Positions 35,013 through 44,145 of a stretch of DNA of 64,000 bases are shown here, one piece after another (the stretch's first letter is position 1; each line of letters opens with the position of its first letter). Position numbers and translations under genes: made by a program. This DNA is from Opitutaceae bacterium UBA2377 (GTDB taxonomy: Bacteria > Verrucomicrobiota > Verrucomicrobiia > Opitutales > Opitutaceae): contig DDSZ01000016.1 in NCBI GenBank assembly GCA_002344205.1, positions 40,607 to 104,606 of the forward strand. The letters are read 5' to 3'. Under the pieces are notes generated by a model. The model made no database searches and was not told where the DNA came from. It saw nothing but the letters and a program-made list of their open reading frames with translations.

Positions 35013-36617
35013 TTAAAGCTCCGGGTCTTCCCAAGTAAAGCCGTATAAAAATGCTCGATGAAACACAAAGCGCACCTTGACTGCGGAACCAGGAGCTATT
35101 TTGTTTCCGTTCCATTCAAGTGCGGTTCGGCGGTGATCGCCTGTAACGGCTGTATTGTCTTCCAAACTGAAACCTGGAACGACGAGACCTGCATCATCAA
35201 GCAGTTCCGCACGCAATGATCCCCCGTCCTTGACGAAGGTGTTGACGACAACTTTGCGGCCACCGAATTTACCCGGCTTAGTAACAGCCTCGCCCTTGGT
35301 CACACCGCCAACGGATGGTGCGAGAGCGTAGAGTCGGTCGAATTCCCAGGTTGCGCGACAAAGCGCGGTGTTGAAAGGCAGCGTGGGGGTCTGGAAGCCG
35401 AGCACTGTTTCATTACCAACTTCGACCTGTGGTTCAAACCGCGTATCATGGATCTCCCCATGTAGACCTTCTGATCCAGCGTAGTATACATGCATCCGGT
35501 TCCCCTCGATGATGGGACTGTGCATCTGCCAGATCATCCCGCCGCCGTATTCGCCCAGTGGGGGATTGGGTAGCGCAGGACGACGGTCTGGGCGCCACCA
35601 GTGAACACCGTCGCGAGAAGCGGCTAATTGCAGACACATCGTTTGAATCACAGCGTCGTAGTAGTTCACCAGCGCCACGTAACCGCCATCTACTTTCACC
35701 GGACAAATCTCCAGAAACTGGGCGTAGTCTGGATCTCGCCAGTCACGGGTGAGAACCAAGGCATCTCCGCCCCAATCACTACCATCCAGACTGGTGCGCC
35801 GGGAGACGCTGCGCAGGCCAGCGCGGGGATTGTTGTCGTAAAGGATGATGCGGTCACCTTCACGGGTTTTCGGGTAGGATTTGAAATATGAAACGTAGGA
35901 CCCGTCGGGCTCGCGATATACGTAGGAGACATCGCCGCCTCCGCCGACCGAGGGATGGATGGGGCCTTCGATGGCTTGCCAGGCCTTGCCGTCTTTGGAA
36001 CGGTAACGATACGTGCCGAGACGGCCATCTGGACCAGGCAGGTGGGCGACGCGATTCTCCTTCATACCACCATACAGCGGTCCCCGCATGACAAACATTT
36101 CGTAAGGCCAATCCTTTTCGGGATGCACAAACACTGAGGCATAGACTGAGGTTCCTCCGGAATCCAAATCGAAGATTATGTTGGTGTGCTCGTATCCGGG
36201 CCAGAGGGCAATGGACAGTTCCGGACGATACCAGTTTACACCATCTTTGCTTTCGAGATAGGTGAGTCTACGTTGATGCTCGTGCTCCGTTTTCAGGCCT
36301 GCAAGAACCGACTCGCCGGGAGTGGAAACTTGCCATGCCTTCCACAAGCCATCAATGGGATCACGCAGCACAGTGCCGTGCGCCATGATGCCTCCAGAAT
36401 CCCAAGGCATCTCAGGTTCCAATAGTGGATTGTTTGCATCAGGTTTTCCAGGCTCAACTCGCCAAGCGACCAGTTTAAGTGACTCGAAGTCATCGGGCAT
36501 GAGCAGCGGGAACCTAGGCGCAGTCGCAGTGGCATGGAGTGGCAAGCTCGTGATCAACAGGCCTGCCAGCAGAAGGCTGCTACCGAAACACGAGGAGGAG
36601 GATAATCGGGCAATCAT
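35013..36617 (-). CDS. Secreted glycosidase-like beta-propeller protein
   Basis: A 534-residue exported protein; the signal peptide covers residues 1-29 (SSLLLAGLLITSLPLHATA). The mature part has repeats such as RLTYLESKDGVNWYRPEL, TYRYRSKDGKAWQ and LAASRDGVHWWRPD, the strand-turn pattern of five-bladed GH32/GH43/GH117-type propellers, with acidic residues in WDSGG, DLDSGG and LEICPV as possible active-site parts. I cannot assign a family or substrate with certainty. It lies between yhcH and the TonB receptor and may supply the sugar acids that the cluster imports. Confidence 0.7.
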   Translation of the reverse strand: MIARLSSSSCFGSSLLLAGLLITSLPLHATATAPRFPLLMPDDFESLKLVAWRVEPGKPDANNPLLEPEMPWDSGGIMAHGTVLRDPIDGLWKAWQVSTPGESVLAGLKTEHEHQRRLTYLESKDGVNWYRPELSIALWPGYEHTNIIFDLDSGGTSVYASVFVHPEKDWPYEMFVMRGPLYGGMKENRVAHLPGPDGRLGTYRYRSKDGKAWQAIEGPIHPSVGGGGDVSYVYREPDGSYVSYFKSYPKTREGDRIILYDNNPRAGLRSVSRRTSLDGSDWGGDALVLTRDWRDPDYAQFLEICPVKVDGGYVALVNYYDAVIQTMCLQLAASRDGVHWWRPDRRPALPNPPLGEYGGGMIWQMHSPIIEGNRMHVYYAGSEGLHGEIHDTRFEPQVEVGNETVLGFQTPTLPFNTALCRATWEFDRLYALAPSVGGVTKGEAVTKPGKFGGRKVVVNTFVKDGGSLRAELLDDAGLVVPGFSLEDNTAVTGDHRRTALEWNGNKIAPGSAVKVRFVFHRAFLYGFTWEDPEL

Positions 36618-36704
36618 AATTGAGGCAAGATTCAGCAGTCACAATCAATGCGGGGAAGGCAGTTGCCCTACAGTATGCGCCACCCCGACAGTTTATAATG
36701 AATA

Positions 36705-39044
36705 TTAGAAGCGACGTTCGATTGAAAATACGAAGCGACGAGGCATAGTGCCACTGTTGGCAGTGCCCGTGATAATGTATTCATCGAGCACGTTCTGCAC
36801 ACGGAACTGTGCCTCCCATGATCCACGTTCAGATCTGCGAGCGATGCGGACGCCGAGGTCCCAGCGGAAGCTGCCGCTCTGGAGCACGATATTGTCAGGG
36901 TTGAGCACAACATCGTCGGTGTATCCAAAAGCACTCTGGACATACATATTCCAGTTGCTCTCCCGATAGGCGAGGTAATTACCCATTAAGTTGAGACGCA
37001 CTGGGGTGTCGCCGCGTTGCCTGCGCTTTACAACGGACTGATCTGACTGCACCGCGAAGATTGCTGTTTTGGCGAAGGCAGCTGAAGCGTAGAAAGACAA
37101 CCGGTCGGTTGGTGCGCCAGATAATTCGATTTCAACACCCTCGGAAGTCGCACTGGGGTCCGCGACATTCTCGCGCCAATTAAACTGAGGGCTGATCTCG
37201 TCGTTCCGGTTAGTGCGGAAATTGACCGAGCGAATGTCACTACCTTCGAGGATTTTGTAATACGAAACATTGAACGTAAACTTTCCCCCAAACAGTTCGG
37301 ACTTCAGGCCGATCTCGTCGAGCTCCACTGTGCGAGCTGCGGAGATACGTTCGCTCGGGTCACGGCCGGCCACTCCGAAGGTACCTTCTGGATAACGAAG
37401 TACGTTACGGGTGGGGTCTTGCTGTTCGGCATGGACCGCGAAAAGCGTGACAGATGGCAAGACACGAAACCCAGCACCTACGCGCCAAGTCTTGTCGGTG
37501 GGCTCAGGGCGGGAAGCGATGAATGTGTTATTGCTCCGATTTATTATATCCTCTTTTATCTTATCGTAGCGCCATCCTCCAGTGATCTGCAATCTATCAT
37601 CGAAGGCCTTGGCTGTATGTTGAATGTAGTAGGAAGTCTCTTCGACATCTCGTGTCTCGTGTGTGCTCACGGCTTGAGCTGGTAGATCACTACGCTTCAA
37701 GGCTAAGAATGCACTATTATCTAATATGCGCCATACGGCACCAGTATTGGCACGCTTGAAGCGATCGAAAACATCGCGCCATGTAAGCTCATATCCTAGC
37801 AAAGTCTGATGGGTCATTCTTGCAAATTCGTACTCCAGGAGAAAATCACCCTGATAGGAGATGAATTCAATGTCGCGCTCAGTAGTGTCATGTCGCAAGG
37901 CCATGGTCCAGTCGATGGGCGGGCCAAGCGGATTTGCAGGATCGAATATGTAACTACCAAAGCCGCGAAGGCGGGTAAGCTCGCGGTCCACCTGGGTGTT
38001 TACCCAGAGCAACCCCTGTCTAGTTGAAAGCCAATCCGTGAATTTGTGATTTAATTGGACGAAGACGTCGTAGGCTTGTGCGTCTGGTTCGACCCAAGAA
38101 GCAGTCTGAGGATATTCTTTGGGCATCATGCGCGTTTTGTGCAGCGCCCCATCCTCCGGAAAAGTGCGGAATACTTGGCCATTAGGTGCGCGGAAGAAAA
38201 ACTGAAACTCATCCTGGATTTCGAAAAACTCGGCGGATGGAGTAGCCCCTGATTGCATACTACCTTCGATCAGCAAATCAGTGCGTTCATTGAAACGGAA
38301 ATGGATCGAAGGGAAAAACGCGATGGTGTCATACTTGTTATTGGGCAGGTAAGTTTCACCGCCAGTATAAGAAGTGATAGCGCGGTAGAGGATACGGCCG
38401 TCAGATGTTAGCGGGCCTGTCATATCCAACTCCGACTTATGGTAGCCATAATCATCAACGGTGAACCTGATGGACGTTGCTTTTCGTGACTGAGGCTTCT
38501 TCGTAACCAAATTAACTACGCCGCCCGCTTCGCCGCGACCCGTGGTGGCGGAGCCAAGACCTTTAATCACTTCGATTCGGTCAATGTTCGCCATATCTTT
38601 GCGGAAGTGGAGCGAAGATCCAGTGGTATAGCGGTAGCTGTTGCGGAACTGACTGTTGACATCAATTGAGCGAACCTGAAATTGATCTTGGCCTCCATTT
38701 CGCATAGTCACGCCTGGTAGGAAAGCTACGGCTTCACCCAGCGTAGGTGCCGCTAACTCCTTGATCATGCGCTCGCCCGCAATGTTGACTGTTTGCGGGA
38801 TGTCGCGAAGCGCAGTATTCAACCTGGTGACCGAGGTGGCTGAAGTGACGCCGTAGCCACTGGCGTCCTCCTTGGCTTCAACCGAGAAGGGCTGCAATGT
38901 GACAACCTCTTCATCGATGTTGTCAGAAACAGGCTTAGTTTGAGCCGAAATCTTAACAGCGAACACCAAGAAAAGCATAGGTAAGACTACACTGGAAACG
39001 AGCTGGTGCATAAACTGACCGAGGCTGGGGATATATTGTTTCAT
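36705..39044 (-). CDS. TonB-dependent outer-membrane receptor
   Basis: A 779-residue protein. Residues 1-34 are a signal peptide; EEVVTLQPFSVEAKED is the TonB-box region in the style of verrucomicrobial receptors; a plug domain follows (DIPQTVNIAGERMIKE, LPGVTMRNGGQDQFQVRS, GRGEAGGVVNLVTKKP); the rest is a 22-strand-type barrel that ends with the expected Phe (SIERRF). The plug resembles siderophore-type receptors, but the gene context suggests oligosaccharide or sugar-acid uptake. It is divergent from the LacI-type regulator, with a shared 122-base promoter region. Confidence 0.9.
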   Translation of the reverse strand: MKQYIPSLGQFMHQLVSSVVLPMLFLVFAVKISAQTKPVSDNIDEEVVTLQPFSVEAKEDASGYGVTSATSVTRLNTALRDIPQTVNIAGERMIKELAAPTLGEAVAFLPGVTMRNGGQDQFQVRSIDVNSQFRNSYRYTTGSSLHFRKDMANIDRIEVIKGLGSATTGRGEAGGVVNLVTKKPQSRKATSIRFTVDDYGYHKSELDMTGPLTSDGRILYRAITSYTGGETYLPNNKYDTIAFFPSIHFRFNERTDLLIEGSMQSGATPSAEFFEIQDEFQFFFRAPNGQVFRTFPEDGALHKTRMMPKEYPQTASWVEPDAQAYDVFVQLNHKFTDWLSTRQGLLWVNTQVDRELTRLRGFGSYIFDPANPLGPPIDWTMALRHDTTERDIEFISYQGDFLLEYEFARMTHQTLLGYELTWRDVFDRFKRANTGAVWRILDNSAFLALKRSDLPAQAVSTHETRDVEETSYYIQHTAKAFDDRLQITGGWRYDKIKEDIINRSNNTFIASRPEPTDKTWRVGAGFRVLPSVTLFAVHAEQQDPTRNVLRYPEGTFGVAGRDPSERISAARTVELDEIGLKSELFGGKFTFNVSYYKILEGSDIRSVNFRTNRNDEISPQFNWRENVADPSATSEGVEIELSGAPTDRLSFYASAAFAKTAIFAVQSDQSVVKRRQRGDTPVRLNLMGNYLAYRESNWNMYVQSAFGYTDDVVLNPDNIVLQSGSFRWDLGVRIARRSERGSWEAQFRVQNVLDEYIITGTANSGTMPRRFVFSIERRF

Positions 39045-39150
39045 GAGGTTTGGCGGGGTTGACCTTAGGCGTTGCCGACATAACGGGGCAGACGGCGCAT
39101 GAGGTAGGTTGCACTTTGGTAAAGTAAGATTGACGATCAAACAACCCGTC

Positions 39151-39166
39151 GTGTTATGGTAACTTT
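39151..39166. promoter_or_regulatory. Possible LacI-type operator
   Basis: GTGTTATGGTAACTTT lies directly before the regulator start and contains a small palindrome GTTA-TGG-TAAC. A related GTGTTATCATAGC sequence at 40224 precedes the dehydrogenase gene. These could be operators for the regulator at 39167; the similarity is short. Confidence 0.3.
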
Positions 39167-40213
39167 ATGAGCTTATCCTCATCGGGAATCAGCCTGCATG
39201 CAGTGGCGAGCAAGTGCAGTGTGTCAGCAATGACAGTTTCACGCGTGCTGCGCAACCAAAGCTGCGTCTCACCCGAGACTCGCAAACGAGTGTTGAAAGC
39301 GGCCAAGAAAATGGGCTATGCGCCAGACCCCTACATGAACCGTCTGATGGCACGCGTGCGCAGCAACCGACATCGTCGCGCCGAAGCAGTCATAGCCGTG
39401 GTGCGAGACAACCACCAAGGTGATGACCTACTGGATGCAGCCTACCATTATGCGCCGCTCAAGGATATCGATGTACATGCTAGCCGCTACGGTTACCGGG
39501 CAGAGGAATTTTGTCTCGATCGCGCAAAAATGTCTCCTACCCGACTACGTCAGATTCTTGAGGCAAGAGGCATTGAGGGAGTGATCATTTCGCCCCAGTC
39601 ATCACAGAGCGTGGGTCGCGAGATGGACTATGCAGGACTGGCGGCTGTTACTCTAGGCTATGGCCTAACTGAACCATCGCTACATCGCGCGAGCACCAAC
39701 ATGACCCGCGGAATTCTGCAGGCCACACGTGAACTTGCCGCCCGTGGCTACCGGCGCATCGGCCTCGCTGTAACAGAGTGGATCGATGCACGGTCCGACC
39801 ACACCTATACAGGCGCGATGCTCAACTACCAGAGGCAGATACCGCCCCGTGACCGCGTTCCATTGCTACTCTTCCCCAAAAACAATATCGCCAAAGAGGA
39901 ACATATCTTCCGTGCTTGGTTTCGACGATACCGGCCGGACGTCATTCTCTCCTTTGAGCGCTACGTGCCAGAATGGCTATGCTCAGGTCTCGGATTACGC
40001 ATACCCGAAACCATCGGCCTCGTCGTCCACGATTGGGACCTGCGTTGCACCGGCTTCGCCGGGATTGACCACCAGCGTTCCCATGTCGTGGCGGCCGCTG
40101 TAGACATGCTCGCCGCTCAATTACTGCATAACGAACGTGGCGTTCCGGCTGTCGCCCGGCAAGTATTGATCGAGCCGTCGTGGGTCGCGGGATCAAGCAT
40201 CCGACCAAGATAG
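39167..40213 (+). CDS. LacI-family transcriptional regulator
   Basis: A 348-residue regulator. Residues 8-60 are a LacI helix-turn-helix and hinge (ISLHAVASKCSVSAMTVSRV, then SPETRKRVLKAAKKMGYAPD). The rest is a periplasmic-binding-protein-like effector domain (GVIISPQSSQ, LAARGYRRIGLAVTEW, GLVVHDWD, GIDHQRSHVVAAAVDML). It is divergent from the TonB receptor and upstream of the dehydrogenase and dgo genes, so it probably controls the sugar-acid part of the island, with a galactonate-like effector as the simplest guess. Confidence 0.9.
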   Translation: MSLSSSGISLHAVASKCSVSAMTVSRVLRNQSCVSPETRKRVLKAAKKMGYAPDPYMNRLMARVRSNRHRRAEAVIAVVRDNHQGDDLLDAAYHYAPLKDIDVHASRYGYRAEEFCLDRAKMSPTRLRQILEARGIEGVIISPQSSQSVGREMDYAGLAAVTLGYGLTEPSLHRASTNMTRGILQATRELAARGYRRIGLAVTEWIDARSDHTYTGAMLNYQRQIPPRDRVPLLLFPKNNIAKEEHIFRAWFRRYRPDVILSFERYVPEWLCSGLGLRIPETIGLVVHDWDLRCTGFAGIDHQRSHVVAAAVDMLAAQLLHNERGVPAVARQVLIEPSWVAGSSIRPR

Positions 40214-40234
40214 CTAAATATCCGTGTTATCATA

Positions 40235-40258
40235 GCATGGCACCGGCGGTTGCCATGC
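40235..40258 (+). terminator. Inverted repeat after the regulator gene
   Basis: GCATGGCA and TGCCATGC, perfect 8-base arms around an 8-base loop, 22 bases after the LacI stop. There is no U-tract, so it may be a weak terminator or an operator in front of the dehydrogenase gene. Confidence 0.35.
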
Positions 40259-40291
40259 CGGAATGACAATGAATTATTGCGCCCTGCCCAC

Positions 40292-41335
40292 ATGCCGCGC
40301 CGCCATACCGCACCTCTGCATCAAATTTCTTCCCGCCCAGTGGTGCTCATTACCACTGCTCTTCCTCGATCTCAATTGTCGCATCTTGCCGGGTTGGCGC
40401 GCATTGTGATGGGCCCACCTGGTGGCGACACCATGCCTCGCGCCAGAGTGCTTCAGATGGCTCCCCAACTGGCCGGCATTATCAGTCAAGGTGAACTGAC
40501 CGTCGACGCTGAGCTGCTTGATCGCGCTCCAAGCTTGCGGATAGTTGCAAGCGCCTCAGTCGGCGTGGACAAACTCGACCTGAGTTTGATGGCCCAGCGC
40601 GGGGTCTATGCGACCAATGCCCCAACTTACTTTGTGGAAGCGACCGCTGACTACACGCTCGGAGCTATCTTAGCCCTGATGCGCCGGCTGACCGAGGCTG
40701 ATCGCTATGTGCGCTCCGGACGGTGGCACAGATTTCAGCCTGGTGCTTGGGATGGCGGTTTGCTGAAAGATAAGGTTCTCGGCATTGTCGGATATGGTGC
40801 TATCGGCCGAGCCGTAGCCCGCCGAGCCACCGGTTTCGGACTGAAAGTAATATACTACAGTCGCACACCCTCGAAGGAACCTGGCTATACTCCATTGAAC
40901 CGACTGCTATCCAAGGCGGACATTGTATCCCTCCATGTGCCACTTACTGTAGATACGTATGGATTGATGAACTCCTCCAGATTGGATCGGATGAAACGTG
41001 GCGCCTATCTGATCAACACGGCCCGCGGTAGGGTAGTGGATGAAGCTGCTCTCATCCGAGTGCTAAACTCCGGTCAGTTAGCAGGTGCAGCACTCGATGT
41101 TTTCGCCCAAGAACCGCAGGTGCCGGCCGCATTGCGACGGCATAATAATGTTCTGCTTACACCACATTTGGGCGGCGGCACCCGTGAAAGCCGATTGATG
41201 GCTTGGTCCATTTGCCTTTCAAACGTAGCCCGTGTTCTGGCGGGACAATATCCAACCCACCTTCAGAACGAGCCGATCTCAACCAGCACTGGCACAACAC
41301 CTGCTCGGCAATATCGTGCGCAGCCTAATAAATAA
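40292..41335 (+). CDS. D-isomer-specific 2-hydroxyacid dehydrogenase
   Basis: A 347-residue NAD(P)-dependent dehydrogenase. The Rossmann motif is GIVGYGAIGRAVARR; substrate and catalytic motifs are ASASVGVDKLDL (Arg/Asn region), INTARGRVVDEAAL and TPHLGGGT with the catalytic His. Such enzymes reduce glyoxylate, hydroxypyruvate or 2-keto sugar acids. ATG 40292 is used; an in-frame ATG at 40254 lies in the inverted repeat and is less likely. It is upstream of the dgo genes on the same strand. Confidence 0.85.
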   Translation: MPRRHTAPLHQISSRPVVLITTALPRSQLSHLAGLARIVMGPPGGDTMPRARVLQMAPQLAGIISQGELTVDAELLDRAPSLRIVASASVGVDKLDLSLMAQRGVYATNAPTYFVEATADYTLGAILALMRRLTEADRYVRSGRWHRFQPGAWDGGLLKDKVLGIVGYGAIGRAVARRATGFGLKVIYYSRTPSKEPGYTPLNRLLSKADIVSLHVPLTVDTYGLMNSSRLDRMKRGAYLINTARGRVVDEAALIRVLNSGQLAGAALDVFAQEPQVPAALRRHNNVLLTPHLGGGTRESRLMAWSICLSNVARVLAGQYPTHLQNEPISTSTGTTPARQYRAQPNK

Positions 41336-41399
41336 TCAGGCCGATGGCAATTCCACTGCTATTCAACACCCCTGCTATGGCCGCTAGCGTCCTGATCCC

Positions 41400-42518
41400 A
41401 TGAAGATAACGCATCTCGAAACCATCCATGTACGCCCGCGCTGGCTGCTGGTGCGGATTCATACGAATCAAGATCATACCGGTTGGGGTGAAGCCACACT
41501 GGAAGGTCGTTCCCTGAGCGTGGAAACCATGGTCCACGAGATGGGACGCTGGCTCGTCGGACAGGATCCGCGTCGCATCGAACAGATCTGGCAGCATTTG
41601 CACCGCGGCGGCTTTTATCGCGGGGGTGGTGTTCATTGCTCGGCGCTCTCCGGAATCGACATGGCGCTGTGGGATCTACTCGGTAAAAGTCTGGGCGCCC
41701 CGGTTCATCAACTGCTAGGTGGGCGTGTTCGCGACCGCATTCGTCTCTACGCTTGGACTGACGCCGGCACCTCGGACGACTATGTCAACGCTGTGCGCGA
41801 TGTGAGCATAACTCGCGGATTAACTGCATTCAAATACAACGCAACAGGCCGTATGAGGCCACTGTCCAACTCCTCTGCACTCAGCGCTGCGGTAGATCGT
41901 TTTGCCGGACTGCGCCGCGCTGCGGGACCAGCGGTAGACATCGCCACGGACTTCCACGGTCGTCTGACCCATGCCGACGCCAAACGCTTGGTGAAACTAC
42001 TCGAACCGCATCAACCATTCTTTATTGAGGAGCCGGTGGTGCCGGGCGATACCGATGCTCTACGCGACATCGCCGCCTCGACCAGTGTCCCTATCGCCGC
42101 CGGCGAGCGACTCTTCACACGCTGGGAATTCCAACCTCTTATTGAGCGCCGGGCCGTGGCAATCGTGCAACCCGATACCGCGCACGCTGGCGGTATTTCC
42201 GAGACCCGTCGAATCGCCTCGATGGCGGAATCGCGTGACATCCTGTTCGCGCCACATTGCCCCTTAGGTCCGGTGGCTCTGGCCGCCTGCCTGCACCTCG
42301 ACGCCGTGGCGCCCAACTTCCTGATCCAAGAACACGTCACCCTCGGGGAAAGCCTACTACGCACCCCCTTCATCCCGACCGATGGATATTTATCCGTGCC
42401 TGAAGCACCTGGCCTTGGGATAGAGATCGACGAGGCAAAGTTGGCAGCAGAGCGCTTTGATGGTGTCTGGGATAATCCATACTTCACTGCCGAAGACGGC
42501 GGGTTCGCAGAATGGTAG
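41400..42518 (+). CDS. dgoD: D-galactonate dehydratase (enolase superfamily)
   Basis: A 372-residue enzyme that matches DgoD along its length: MKITHLETIHVRPRWLLVRI at the start, GWGEATLEGR, RGGFYRGG, DFHGRLTHADAKRLVKLLEP (first Mg ligand Asp and its partner His), FIEEPVVPGD (second ligand Glu), AAGERLFTRWEF (third ligand Glu), APHCPLGPVALAACLH (catalytic His) and a C-terminus ending FAEW. It dehydrates D-galactonate to 2-keto-3-deoxy-D-galactonate. The kinase gene starts within its last codons. Confidence 0.92.
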   Translation: MKITHLETIHVRPRWLLVRIHTNQDHTGWGEATLEGRSLSVETMVHEMGRWLVGQDPRRIEQIWQHLHRGGFYRGGGVHCSALSGIDMALWDLLGKSLGAPVHQLLGGRVRDRIRLYAWTDAGTSDDYVNAVRDVSITRGLTAFKYNATGRMRPLSNSSALSAAVDRFAGLRRAAGPAVDIATDFHGRLTHADAKRLVKLLEPHQPFFIEEPVVPGDTDALRDIAASTSVPIAAGERLFTRWEFQPLIERRAVAIVQPDTAHAGGISETRRIASMAESRDILFAPHCPLGPVALAACLHLDAVAPNFLIQEHVTLGESLLRTPFIPTDGYLSVPEAPGLGIEIDEAKLAAERFDGVWDNPYFTAEDGGFAEW

Positions 42519-43459
42519 ACTTTCCTCATATGCGCTATTTTCTTTCATGTGATTGGGGAACCACCCGTTTTCGACTGCGTTTGGTCGAGCAAAAGTCCCG
42601 GCGCATTGTCTCTGAGATTACTTCACCACAGGGCATTCAAGTATTGGCTTCACAGCACCCGGCCATAACCACACGGCATCAAGCCATGGAATCAGAGCTG
42701 GCACAGGCTATCGTAACCCTAGGCGTAGCGGAGCAAATAGAAATTCCCTTAGTAATCTCAGGTATGGTTTCTTCTACCCTGGGTTGGCATTCGTTGCCCT
42801 ATGCCTGTGTCCCGGCTAAATTGGATGGACGCTCCTTTATATTTCAAGACCTGCTAATTGCAGGACGTAATGTCCGTTTGGTTTCGGGACTGCGCACCGA
42901 ATGCGACGTAATGCGAGGCGAGGAAACTGAATTAGTCGGGATTTTTTCATCCCCCGAACGTCAAGTATTATCCGAGCACTGTGTGGTAATCTTACCGGGC
43001 ACCCACTCAAAGCATGTATATCTGCGCAATGGCAATATAATCGACTTCACCACTTTTCTCACGGGTGAACTCTATCAGATCCTAAGGAGTAATTCCACTC
43101 TGGGCCTACCCGGAGAATCAACCTTCGCGACGGAACCCTTTTTGGTCGGTGTTCAAACAAGCCGGCAGCTTGGACTCAGCGCAGCCTTGTTCAAAACCCG
43201 GTCGAGGAATGTGCTCGGCCACCTACCAGCAAACCACACAACTGCCTTCCTCAGTGGTGCACTAATCGGAGCCGAATTGAGCACTCTGAAAGGAATCGTA
43301 ACTAAAACAATTGTTCTCGCAGCAAGCGAAGAATTGAGCCGGCCCTACGCATTGGCATTGAGCGAATTATTGCCGGAAATTGAGGTGGTCCGAATTCCTG
43401 CACCAGAAATGAACATCGCTACCGTTCCGGGCCACGCGTTGCTCCTTACCTATCCGTGA
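42512..43459 (+). CDS. dgoK: 2-keto-3-deoxygalactonate kinase
   Basis: A 315-residue DgoK-family sugar-acid kinase with the ASKHA-type N-terminus SCDWGTTRFRLRL, ISGMVSSTLGWHSLPY, LVSGLRTECDVMRGEETELVG, LPGTHSKHVYL and a C-terminal LSGALIGAEL. It phosphorylates 2-keto-3-deoxygalactonate at C6. It overlaps dgoD by 7 bases if ATG 42512 is used; an ATG at 42530 (MRYFLSCDWG) is an equal candidate. It is followed by the aldolase with a 4-base GTGA overlap. Confidence 0.9.
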   Translation: MVDFPHMRYFLSCDWGTTRFRLRLVEQKSRRIVSEITSPQGIQVLASQHPAITTRHQAMESELAQAIVTLGVAEQIEIPLVISGMVSSTLGWHSLPYACVPAKLDGRSFIFQDLLIAGRNVRLVSGLRTECDVMRGEETELVGIFSSPERQVLSEHCVVILPGTHSKHVYLRNGNIIDFTTFLTGELYQILRSNSTLGLPGESTFATEPFLVGVQTSRQLGLSAALFKTRSRNVLGHLPANHTTAFLSGALIGAELSTLKGIVTKTIVLAASEELSRPYALALSELLPEIEVVRIPAPEMNIATVPGHALLLTYP

Positions 43460-44145
43460 GTGCTGTCTCCCAATTTGATCCCATGCGCTTTGGTGCCATG
43501 CCCTTGGTCGCAATCCTCCGAGGCCAGCGGACAGAAATCATTGCGCCCGTCGTGCAAGCACTGACCGAAGGTGGTTTTACCGCCTTGGAGATCACCATGA
43601 ATTCACCTGCAGCTATAGAACAAATTCGCCTGGCCTCCGCACTTGCGAAAGACCACCTGATGATCGGCGCTGGCACTGTAATAAAGCTGGCCGACCTCGA
43701 CGCAGCCCAAGCAGCCGGGGCTGGTTTCATTGTCACACCTGCGGTAGTCCCGGAAGTTATTTCCGAATGCATCCGTCGCGGACTACCGGTTTTCCCGGGT
43801 GCGTTCACCCCTACCGAAATCCTTCAAGCCCACCGTCTCGGGGCTACCATGGTAAAATTGTTTCCCGCCCACCGCCTAGGCCCAGATTACCTTCGAGATT
43901 TAAAGGCTCCCCTACCGCACATCCACTTGCTTGCTACTGGTGGGATAACACCTGAAACCCTCCCAGAATATGTAATGGCTGGAGCAGACGGGTTTGGCAT
44001 CGGCAGCCCCCTTTTTGAGCCTCATCGACTGGATGCGAAGAACTGGGCATGGCTTAGGGCACGCGCTAGACAATTCTGTGCTGCTTGGGAAAGCTCCATC
44101 AACGAACGCAGCCGATCACACCTACCGCAACCTCTGGCCACTTAA
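43456..44145 (+). CDS. dgoA: 2-keto-3-deoxy-6-phosphogalactonate aldolase
   Basis: A 229-residue class I aldolase of the KDPG/KDPGal family: PLVAILRGQ at the start, ALEITMNSP with the catalytic Glu, IGAGTV, FIVTPAVVPEV, FPGAFTPTEILQAHRLGA and TMVKLFPA with the Schiff-base Lys. It cleaves the phosphorylated keto-deoxy acid to pyruvate and glyceraldehyde-3-phosphate, the last step of galactonate use. It begins with GTG overlapping the dgoK stop. KDPG specificity cannot be excluded by sequence alone, but the neighbours favour KDPGal. Confidence 0.9.
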   Translation: MSAVSQFDPMRFGAMPLVAILRGQRTEIIAPVVQALTEGGFTALEITMNSPAAIEQIRLASALAKDHLMIGAGTVIKLADLDAAQAAGAGFIVTPAVVPEVISECIRRGLPVFPGAFTPTEILQAHRLGATMVKLFPAHRLGPDYLRDLKAPLPHIHLLATGGITPETLPEYVMAGADGFGIGSPLFEPHRLDAKNWAWLRARARQFCAAWESSINERSRSHLPQPLAT

